Shown here: piece after piece, positions 1-5,192 of the stretch | Position numbering within the stretch: position 1 is the stretch's first letter | How the letters are laid out: the number at the start of each line of letters is the position of its first letter | DNA from: an uncultured Deferribacteraceae bacterium | GTDB lineage: Bacteria; Chrysiogenota; Deferribacteres; Deferribacterales; Mucispirillaceae | DNA: 6,762 nucleotides | Direction: 5' to 3' | Assembly (NCBI GenBank): GCA_947039055.1 | Contig: CAMQYB010000106.1 | Location: forward strand, 1-6,762 | Program-made: the position numbers and the translations under genes | Notes under the pieces: model-generated | The model's input: the letters and a program-made list of their open reading frames with translations, nothing else | What the model was told of the DNA's origin: nothing | Database searches by the model: none

Positions 1-105
1 TGGTTTGTGGGTTTGGTTTTGTTGCGTTTGGTAAGTCGTACAAAGTTTGTAGTTTATAGTTTAGCTCACAAGTGGAATAAGTTGGTAATATTTGGAAGTA
101 AATAA
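1..105 (+). CDS. C-terminal end of an unidentified upstream gene (partial, 5' end outside window)
   Basis: Reading from base 1 in frame 1 gives 34 sense codons followed by TAA at 103-105. The tail begins WFVGLVLLRLVSR and ends LVIFGSK. It has a hydrophobic stretch followed by basic residues and a second hydrophobic patch, as in the end of a small inner-membrane protein. The stretch is G/T-rich and C-poor like the coding strand of the neighbouring genes, whereas the sequence after base 105 becomes almost pure A/T, which supports a gene end here. The pattern LLRxVxRxxFxxY faintly recalls the C-terminus of undecaprenyl-diphosphatase (UppP), but the usual family residues after it are not clear, so I do not assign a function. 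An open frame of 34 codons could also arise by chance. Confidence 0.45.
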   Translation, partial: WFVGLVLLRLVSRTKFVVYSLAHKWNKLVIFGSK

Positions 106-136
106 ATTAAATATTTATATTGAATAATTAATATAG

Positions 137-165
137 TTGATTTTATTAGAATGTTTATGTATATA
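137..165 (+). promoter_or_regulatory. Candidate promoter upstream of ilvB
   Basis: TTGATT at 137-142 (4 of 6 to the -35 consensus) is followed after 17 nt by TATATA at 160-165 (4 of 6 to the -10 consensus). It lies in the 98-nt AT-rich leader between the upstream partial gene and ilvB, where a promoter for the operon would be expected. In DNA this AT-rich such matches arise easily, so this is a candidate only. No attenuator, leader peptide or T-box consensus was found in the leader. Confidence 0.3.
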
Positions 166-203
166 GATTTAAGTAGTTTTATAATTAACATGGGATGACT
201 ATT

Positions 204-1892
204 ATGCAAAGTGGCAGTGAAATATTAATAGAGTGTTTGAAAGCAGAGGGTGTTGAGACTATTTTTGGATATCCAGGTGGTGTGTTAGTAGGTTTTTACG
301 ATACATTATTTGATGCAAATATAAAGCACGTTCTTCCAAGACATGAACAAGGTGGAGCACATGCAGCTGATGGATATGCAAGGGCAACTGGTAAGGTTGG
401 TGTTTGTTTAGCAACGTCAGGTCCTGGTGCGACGAATTTAGTTACTGGAATATCAACAGCGTATACCGACTCAATACCGATGATTGTTTTAACAGGACAG
501 ATCGCTACAGAGTTAATCGGTGGAGATGCTTTTCAAGAGGCTGATATAGTAGGTATAACACGTCCGATAGTTAAGCACAGTTATCTAGTTAAAGATGTTA
601 AAGATCTTGCAGAAACTCTTAAAGAGGCTTTTCATATTGCAAGAACAGGCAGACCTGGTCCAGTGTTAGTTGATATCCCTAAAGATGTTTTGCAGAATAA
701 ATGTAGATATGAGAAAATTAAAAAAGTAGGACTTGTCGGTTATCAACCGAATGAGAACGGACATCCTATGCAGGTTAAGAAACTTCTTAAATGTTTAGAG
801 AACGCTAAAAAACCAGTAATAATTGTCGGTGGTGGACTTATATCTGCAAACGGTACTGACGAGTTAGCTAAATTTGTTGATAGAGTAAAAGTTCCAACTG
901 TTACAACGTTTATGGCTCAAGGTGGATTATCGTCAAAGAACAGTAATTATATCGGTTGGATGGGAATGCACGGCAATTATGCGTCAAATATAGCTGTATC
1001 AGAGGCTGATTATGTTATATCAATAGCTAGTAGATTTTCAGATAGATCAACAGGTAGATTAGATAGTTTTGCATCAAAGGCGACTATTGCACATGTAGAT
1101 TTTGATCCAGCGTCAATCAGTAAGAATGTTAAAGTTGATATACCGATTGTTGGTGATGCGAAAAATGTTTTAGTTATGGCTAATAAGATGGCAGAAGATT
1201 TTAAATGGGATAAAAATGAAACAGCAAGAGTTGAGTGGTTAGCTCATGTTAAAGAGTTAGATAAGAAACAACCGTTTAGCTACACATATTCAGACACGAT
1301 AATCAAACCTCAGTTTGTAGTTGAGAGTTTATATAAAGAAACAGATGGTAAGGCGATTATCACAACAGATGTTGGACAAAATCAGATGTGGGCTGCACAG
1401 TTTTATAAGTATCAATTTGCAAGACAGTTTATCTCATCAGGTGGACAAGGTACAATGGGATTTGGTTTGCCAGCAGCAATGGGTGCAAAACTTGGTGTTC
1501 CGAATAAAGAAGTTATAGCGATTGTTGGAGACGGTGGAGTATTGATGAATATTCAAGAGTTGATGACATGTGTGCAATATAGATTAGGCATAAAAATTGC
1601 GATATTAAATAATAGATTTTTAGGAATGGTTCGTCAGTGGCAGGAACTGTTTTATGATAAAAAATATTCATACACTTGTCTTGAGTCTCAACCAGATTTT
1701 GTTAAATTAGCAGAATCATTTGGAGCAGTAGGATTAAGGGCTGAAAAACCATCTGAAGTTGCAGATGTGATTAAAGAGTCTTTAAAGATAAAAAATATTC
1801 CAGTGATGATAGATTTTGTTTGTGCAAGAGAAGAGAATGTTTATCCGATGGTTCCAGCAGGGGCATCAATTAGTGAGATGATAATAGGATAA
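204..1892 (+). CDS. ilvB: Acetolactate (acetohydroxyacid) synthase, large catalytic subunit
   Basis: ThDP-dependent enzyme that condenses two pyruvates to 2-acetolactate, or pyruvate with 2-ketobutyrate to 2-aceto-2-hydroxybutyrate, in the cytoplasm. Numbering here is from the in-frame ATG at 195. The N-terminal Pyr domain has FGYPGG (24-29) and the catalytic Glu51 in RHEQGG. DAFQE (111-115) and RPGPVLVDIPKDV (153-165) follow. The central FAD-type domain includes VGGG (211-214). The C-terminal ThDP domain has GDG (445-447), NN (472-473) and GMVRQWQ with Trp482, the residue linked to 2-ketobutyrate preference and herbicide binding. Length (about 562-565 aa) is normal. I prefer the ATG at 204 over 195: GGA at 193-195 sits 8 nt before it and MQSGSEIL lines up with the family N-terminus. 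Odd residues are GGQGTMG (usually GGLGTMG), SRFSDR (usually ARFDDR) and GDGGVLMN (usually GDGSFQMN). ilvN and ilvC lie downstream, supporting a biosynthetic role. Confidence 0.96.
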   Translation: MQSGSEILIECLKAEGVETIFGYPGGVLVGFYDTLFDANIKHVLPRHEQGGAHAADGYARATGKVGVCLATSGPGATNLVTGISTAYTDSIPMIVLTGQIATELIGGDAFQEADIVGITRPIVKHSYLVKDVKDLAETLKEAFHIARTGRPGPVLVDIPKDVLQNKCRYEKIKKVGLVGYQPNENGHPMQVKKLLKCLENAKKPVIIVGGGLISANGTDELAKFVDRVKVPTVTTFMAQGGLSSKNSNYIGWMGMHGNYASNIAVSEADYVISIASRFSDRSTGRLDSFASKATIAHVDFDPASISKNVKVDIPIVGDAKNVLVMANKMAEDFKWDKNETARVEWLAHVKELDKKQPFSYTYSDTIIKPQFVVESLYKETDGKAIITTDVGQNQMWAAQFYKYQFARQFISSGGQGTMGFGLPAAMGAKLGVPNKEVIAIVGDGGVLMNIQELMTCVQYRLGIKIAILNNRFLGMVRQWQELFYDKKYSYTCLESQPDFVKLAESFGAVGLRAEKPSEVADVIKESLKIKNIPVMIDFVCAREENVYPMVPAGASISEMIIG

Positions 1893-1927
1893 TATTTGTC
1901 AGTATACCTGATTAAATATTTTATATA

Positions 1928-1965
1928 TTTATTTTATATTATAACTTTTGTTACTATAAAATAAA
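1928..1965 (+). promoter_or_regulatory. AT-only inverted repeat in the ilvB-ilvN gap
   Basis: TTTATTTTATA at 1928-1938 is perfectly complementary to TATAAAATAAA at 1955-1965. Inside it, TAAC (1942-1945) can pair with GTTA (1950-1953) around a TTTT loop, giving a two-part hairpin of 11 plus 4 pairs with a small internal loop. It begins 35 nt after the ilvB stop. It lacks a GC-rich stem and has A rather than T after the right arm, so it is not a classical + strand terminator. It might be an mRNA-stabilising or processing hairpin, or chance in A/T-rich DNA. Confidence 0.3.
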
Positions 1966-1971
1966 AAAGAA

Positions 1972-2001
1972 TTGATTTTTAGTGGTTAATTTTGTTATAT
2001 T
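1972..2001 (+). promoter_or_regulatory. Candidate internal promoter for ilvN-ilvC
   Basis: TTGATT at 1972-1977 lies 18 nt before TATATT at 1996-2001 (5 of 6 to the -10 consensus). The -10 element is preceded by TG at 1993-1994 with one base between, which is the extended -10 arrangement. Transcription would begin near 2008, about 20 nt before the chosen ilvN start, leaving its purine-rich ribosome site intact. The same TTGATTTT string occurs at the candidate ilvB promoter (137-144). It is the best promoter-like sequence in the window, but the surrounding base composition lowers its value. Confidence 0.35.
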
Positions 2002-2026
2002 AAAAACTTTACTTGAGAGAATGATT

Positions 2027-2530
2027 ATGCGTCATATAATGTCTATTTTGGTTGAAAACAAATTCGGTGTGTTATCGAGAATATCTGGACTCTTCTCTGG
2101 TAGAGGGTACAATATAGAAAGTCTAACGGTAAACATGACTGAAAAATCTGATCTATCAATGATAACGATAGTCACAACTGGTGACGATCAAGTTATCGAA
2201 CAGATCATAAAACAGTTACGAAGACTTATCAATGTTATAAAGGTGCGAGATTTAACACTTTATAATCATATTGAGCGTGAACTGATTTTGATAAAATTAT
2301 TTGTCAATTCTAAAAATAGAAGTGATGTATATAATATTGTGAACAGTTTTAGAGGCAAGGTTGTTGATTTAACTAGCGACTCAATCGTGATAGAGATAAC
2401 AGGTGAGGAGTCTAAACTAGAGGCTTTCATCGAAGTTGTTAGACCGTTTGGAATAATAGAGTTAGTTAGAACAGGTGCATTAGCAATAGGAAGAGGCAGT
2501 AAACCAACTGCTGATATGGATAAGAAGTAA
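2027..2530 (+). CDS. ilvN: Acetolactate synthase, small regulatory subunit
   Basis: Regulatory partner of IlvB that raises its activity and confers feedback inhibition by valine. The frame is open from a GTG at 1982, but I choose the ATG at 2027 (167 aa): GAGAGA at 2015-2020 lies 6 nt before it, and MRHIMSILVEN matches the E. coli IlvH N-terminus MRRILSVLLEN residue for residue. An ATG at 2021 is a weaker alternative. With this start the N-terminal ACT domain (about 1-78) has Asn11, Gly14, Ser17 and Asn29 in GRGYNIESL, the positions known in E. coli IlvH for valine binding or resistance, so valine sensitivity is predicted. The C-terminal domain (about 79-160) includes ERELILIKL, FRGKVVDLT and IELVRTGALAIGRG. 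The 134-nt gap after ilvB is longer than the overlap or short spacing common for these paired subunits. Confidence 0.95.
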   Translation: MRHIMSILVENKFGVLSRISGLFSGRGYNIESLTVNMTEKSDLSMITIVTTGDDQVIEQIIKQLRRLINVIKVRDLTLYNHIERELILIKLFVNSKNRSDVYNIVNSFRGKVVDLTSDSIVIEITGEESKLEAFIEVVRPFGIIELVRTGALAIGRGSKPTADMDKK

Positions 2531-2577
2531 AATAAGAAATAAGTTTAAGTTTTGCAAAAAAAATAAATAAATTAAAT

Positions 2578-2594
2578 CTTATAAAGTTTATAAG
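2578..2594 (+). promoter_or_regulatory. Perfect inverted repeat before ilvC
   Basis: CTTATAAA at 2578-2585 and TTTATAAG at 2587-2594 form a perfect 8-bp dyad around a single G. As DNA this is an operator-like palindrome. As RNA it can form a 6-bp stem with a 5-nt loop that ends 8 nt before the ilvC Shine-Dalgarno. The left arm contains TATAAA, so it could also overlap a -10 element, but no -35 at normal distance is seen. Its role is unknown. Confidence 0.35.
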
Positions 2595-2602
2595 GTTATT
2601 AC

Positions 2603-2607
2603 GGAGG
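2603..2607 (+). promoter_or_regulatory. Strong Shine-Dalgarno site of ilvC
   Basis: GGAGG lies 9 nt before the ATG at 2617. It is the only full five-base core of this kind before a gene here. The others are weaker: GGA before ilvB, GAGAGA before ilvN, AGGAGA before psd, TGAGG before leuA, and nothing clear before pssA. This suggests ilvC is translated most efficiently within the run. Confidence 0.8.
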
Positions 2608-2616
2608 AAGTAGTTT

Positions 2617-3633
2617 ATGCAAGTTTATTATGATAAAGATACTAATTTGGATTTAATAAAATCTAAGAAGGTTGCAGTAATCGGTTACGGTAGCCAAGGG
2701 CACGCACATGCAAACAATCTTAAAGAGTCAGGAGTTGATGTTGTAGTTGGACTTAAAGACTCTTCAAAATCAAAACCTAAAGCTGAGTCTGCTGGATTAA
2801 AAGTTATGAACGTAGCTGATGCGACTAAGTGGGCAGATATAATAATGATCTTAACACCTGATGAAAAACAAGGTGAGTTATATAAAGAAGATATTGAGCC
2901 TAATTTATCTGCTGGTAAATATCTAACATTTGCACACGGTTTTAGTATTCATTACGGTGAAATTAAAGCACCTGAGGGTGTATCAGTTATGATGATCGCT
3001 CCTAAAGGTCCAGGTCACCTTGTTAGAGCAGAATATACAAAAGGATCAGGCGTACCTTGTTTAATAGCTGTTCATCAAGATAGCACAGGCGATACGAAAA
3101 ATGTTGCAATGTCTTATGCATCAGCAGTTGGTGGTGGTAGAGCTGGAATAATTGAAACAACATTTAAAGAAGAGACTGAAACAGATTTATTCGGAGAGCA
3201 AGCAGTTCTTTGTGGTGGTGCTGCACAGTTGATTAAATACGGTTATGAGACTTTAGTTGAAGCAGGATACTCTCCAGAGATGGCGTATTTTGAGTGTTTA
3301 CATGAGTTAAAACTTATAGTAGATTTAATCTATGAAGGTGGGATTAAGAATATGCAGTATTCAATCTCAAACACAGCTGAGTTCGGTGGATTAACTAGAG
3401 GTCCAGTTGTTGTTCCTCCATCTACAAAAGATGCAATGAAGAAAGTTTTAACTCAGATACAAAATGGTGAGTTTGCTAAAGAGTGGCTTAAAGAGTCTCG
3501 TGATGGTGGCAAGAAATTTGAAGAAATGGCAGAGAAAAGTAATTCACATCCACTAGAAGCAGTTGGAGAAAAATTACGTTCATTAATGCCATTTATAGGT
3601 AAGTCTAAGATTGTTGATAAGTCTAAGAATTAA
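2617..3633 (+). CDS. ilvC: Ketol-acid reductoisomerase, class I
   Basis: Mg2+ and NAD(P)H dependent cytoplasmic enzyme that isomerises and reduces 2-acetolactate to 2,3-dihydroxyisovalerate, and the isoleucine analogue likewise. At 338 aa it is the short class I form. The Rossmann domain carries GYGSQGHAHANNLK (about 23-36). The cofactor loop after VVVGLK reads DSSKSKPKAE: serines and lysines, with only one early Asp, suggest NADPH rather than NADH (inference). His107 (AHGFS) is in place. The knotted C-terminal domain has Asp190 and Glu194 (DLFGEQ), Glu226 and Glu230 (ECLHE) and Ser251 (SISNTAE), all at the canonical metal and substrate positions. The lysine-rich tail (KSKIVDKSKN) is a simple extension. 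It follows ilvN by 86 nt, uses a strong ribosome site, and is 41 nt before psd. Confidence 0.98.
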   Translation: MQVYYDKDTNLDLIKSKKVAVIGYGSQGHAHANNLKESGVDVVVGLKDSSKSKPKAESAGLKVMNVADATKWADIIMILTPDEKQGELYKEDIEPNLSAGKYLTFAHGFSIHYGEIKAPEGVSVMMIAPKGPGHLVRAEYTKGSGVPCLIAVHQDSTGDTKNVAMSYASAVGGGRAGIIETTFKEETETDLFGEQAVLCGGAAQLIKYGYETLVEAGYSPEMAYFECLHELKLIVDLIYEGGIKNMQYSISNTAEFGGLTRGPVVVPPSTKDAMKKVLTQIQNGEFAKEWLKESRDGGKKFEEMAEKSNSHPLEAVGEKLRSLMPFIGKSKIVDKSKN

Positions 3634-3674
3634 TATAATAGTCGTAAATAAAATTGATCAATTAGGAGAATTTT

Positions 3675-4286
3675 ATGTTAGCTAAAGAAGGGTTTCCGTT
3701 TATATTAGGTGCAATTATAGCGCTTGTAGTTTTTATTATTTTACCAAGAGAGATTTTAGTTGTTCTTACGGTATTAACATTATTACTTTTTCTATGGTTC
3801 TTTAGAGATCCAGAGAGAAAAATTCCAACATCAGAAAACGTTGCAGTTTCGGCTGCTGATGGAAAAGTTGTTGAGGTTTCACAATCAGAACTTGATGGCG
3901 TTAAATATCAGAAAGTTTCTGTATTTATGAATGTGTTCTCAGTTCACGTTAATAGAGCTCCTTTATCAGGTGTTGTTAAATCAGTAAACCATATTGAAGG
4001 CAAGTTTTTAAACGCTGCAAAACCTGAGGCGTCTGTACAAAATGAGAGAACGGTAGTCATTTTTGATACTGCTCATGGCGATATAGTATGTGTTCAAGTT
4101 GCAGGATTAGTTGCAAGACGTACGGTATGTAACGTTCAAGCAGGCGACAGTATCACAACTGGTGACAGATTTGGAATGATCAAATTTTCATCAAGAGTAG
4201 ATCATTACTTTCCGCTTGATTTTAACATAACTGTTAGAGAAGATGATGTTGTTAAGGCTGGAGAATCTATACTTGCGACATTCTAA
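3675..4286 (+). CDS. psd: Phosphatidylserine decarboxylase proenzyme, short type
   Basis: Pyruvoyl-dependent inner-membrane enzyme converting phosphatidylserine to phosphatidylethanolamine. At 203 aa it is the short type of the family. Two hydrophobic segments (about 8-23 and 27-43) precede FFRDPERKIP and would anchor it. Asp62 (SAADGKV), His91 (VFSVHVNRAPLSG), FLNAA with NER (123-125), and QVAGLVARRTVCNV (141-154) match the family. The usual self-cleavage motif RFGSRVD reads KFSSRVD here, so Ser172-Ser173 replaces Gly-Ser. Ser173 would become the pyruvoyl group, and the remaining 31 residues would form the alpha chain, as expected for the family. Ser-Ser cleavage is known in other pyruvoyl enzymes (bacterial histidine and arginine decarboxylases), so activity is plausible but unproven. 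AGGAGA at 3664-3669 precedes the ATG by 5 nt. pssA, which makes its substrate, follows 30 nt later. Confidence 0.94.
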   Translation: MLAKEGFPFILGAIIALVVFIILPREILVVLTVLTLLLFLWFFRDPERKIPTSENVAVSAADGKVVEVSQSELDGVKYQKVSVFMNVFSVHVNRAPLSGVVKSVNHIEGKFLNAAKPEASVQNERTVVIFDTAHGDIVCVQVAGLVARRTVCNVQAGDSITTGDRFGMIKFSSRVDHYFPLDFNITVREDDVVKAGESILATF

Positions 4287-4316
4287 AAAAATATTATATA
4301 AGTTGGTAATATATTA

Positions 4317-5096
4317 ATGGTAGGATTTAGTAGAGGAAAGTCAGATAAGATAGATCTTTTTCTAAAAAACAAAAATGTAATATTGCCAAACTTTATTACT
4401 ATTCTAGGTGTACTGTGTGGAGTTTACTCTATTATTTTATCATCGGCAGGATCGTTTGTATATGCTGCGTATGCACTCATATTAGCAGCTGTATTTGATT
4501 TTCTTGATGGTAGAGTTGCGAGATTAATGAAAGGTACTTCAGATTTTGGAGTACAGTTAGATTCGTTATGCGACATGGTTTCGTTCGGTGTAGCTCCAGT
4601 TCTGCTTGCGTATAATTACGCATTAGTGGATTTAGGTAGAGTTGGTATAATGGGAGTATTCTTATTTGTAGCAACGGGTGCTTTACGGCTTGCGAGATTT
4701 AATGTTCAATCGTCACGTGGCGGACATTCAGAATATTTTGTAGGTTTACCAATTCCTATTGCGGCAGCGTATATTGCATCGTTTGTCATATTTGTTGCTA
4801 ACTTAAAAAGCTTTAATTTTGAGTTTTTAAATACTGTTTATTGGCATAATACAGTTGAGATATCATTAACTGTATCGGTATATATTCTTGCATTTTTAAT
4901 GGTAAGTTCTATACCTTACTACAGTTTTAAGAAGGTACGATATTTTAAAGAGCATCCGTTTAATACGCTTGTTATGTTGGTGATATTTATATTTGTTGTA
5001 GGGTTATATTTTGAAATAATTTTCTTTTTTATTGCGATAATTTATATTGCAGCAGGAATGTTATTAGTGTTGTTTAAAAGAAAAAAAATCAAATAG
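4317..5096 (+). CDS. pssA: CDP-diacylglycerol--serine O-phosphatidyltransferase
   Basis: Membrane enzyme that joins L-serine to CDP-diacylglycerol, releasing CMP and phosphatidylserine, the substrate of Psd next door. The CDP-alcohol phosphatidyltransferase signature is complete: Asp64-Gly65, Ala68-Arg69, Gly78, Asp82 and Asp86 with the standard spacing, on DFLDGRVARL and FGVQLDSLCDMVSFG. LARFNVQ (about 124-130) and FVGLPIPIAAAYIA (141-154) are also typical of the integral-membrane PssA group. Hydrophobic segments lie near 22-42, 47-63, 89-102, 108-124, 144-162, 181-200 and 216-253. A basic tail (KRKKIK) ends the protein. Length (259 aa) is normal. No clear Shine-Dalgarno precedes the ATG at 4317 and no better in-frame start exists before the first membrane segment, so the start is less certain than the rest. 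It is followed by a terminator. Confidence 0.95.
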   Translation: MVGFSRGKSDKIDLFLKNKNVILPNFITILGVLCGVYSIILSSAGSFVYAAYALILAAVFDFLDGRVARLMKGTSDFGVQLDSLCDMVSFGVAPVLLAYNYALVDLGRVGIMGVFLFVATGALRLARFNVQSSRGGHSEYFVGLPIPIAAAYIASFVIFVANLKSFNFEFLNTVYWHNTVEISLTVSVYILAFLMVSSIPYYSFKKVRYFKEHPFNTLVMLVIFIFVVGLYFEIIFFFIAIIYIAAGMLLVLFKRKKIK

Positions 5097-5138
5097 AGTA
5101 ATTGTAGATAGTGATATAGAATGTGATCTAGCAGACAT

Positions 5139-5162
5139 AAAAGCTCCCTTGGGGCTTTTTTT
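5139..5162 (+). terminator. Intrinsic terminator after pssA
   Basis: AAAAGCTCC (5139-5147) pairs with GGGGCTTTT (5151-5159) as a 9-bp stem with one T-G wobble and a three-base CTT loop. The right arm runs into seven T in a row (5156-5162). The wobble pair works only in the + strand RNA, so it is oriented for + transcripts. It lies 43 nt after the pssA stop and only 30 nt before leuA. Confidence 0.88.
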
Positions 5163-5192
5163 ATAGAGATACAATTCTGAGGTTCGATATAT

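Noticed and set aside
108..117. The palindrome TAAATATTTA in the ilvB leader.
   Set aside because: Short A/T palindromes are expected by chance in this composition, and it has no positional relation to the promoter candidate.
1321..1518. A 65-codon + strand open frame inside ilvB.
   Set aside because: It is wholly contained in the well-supported ilvB gene in another frame and shows no family motif.
1982..2026. A 15-residue N-terminal extension of IlvN from the GTG at 1982.
   Set aside because: No ribosome site precedes the GTG, and the ATG at 2027 has GAGAGA at good distance and matches the E. coli IlvH N-terminus exactly in register.
77..4312. A 15-bp direct repeat, ATAAGTTGGTAATAT, at 77-91 and 4298-4312.
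   Set aside because: One copy lies in the partial left-edge frame and the other before pssA. In DNA this AT-rich a single such pair is not far from chance, and no third copy or mobile-element context was seen.
4477..4674. A 65-codon - strand open frame opposite pssA.
   Set aside because: It overlaps the conserved phosphatidyltransferase motif on the other strand and has no recognisable features.
5097..5138. A possible leucine leader peptide or T-box before leuA.
   Set aside because: The only ATG at 5121 is followed at once by TGA, there is no leucine codon run, and no T-box core sequence is present.
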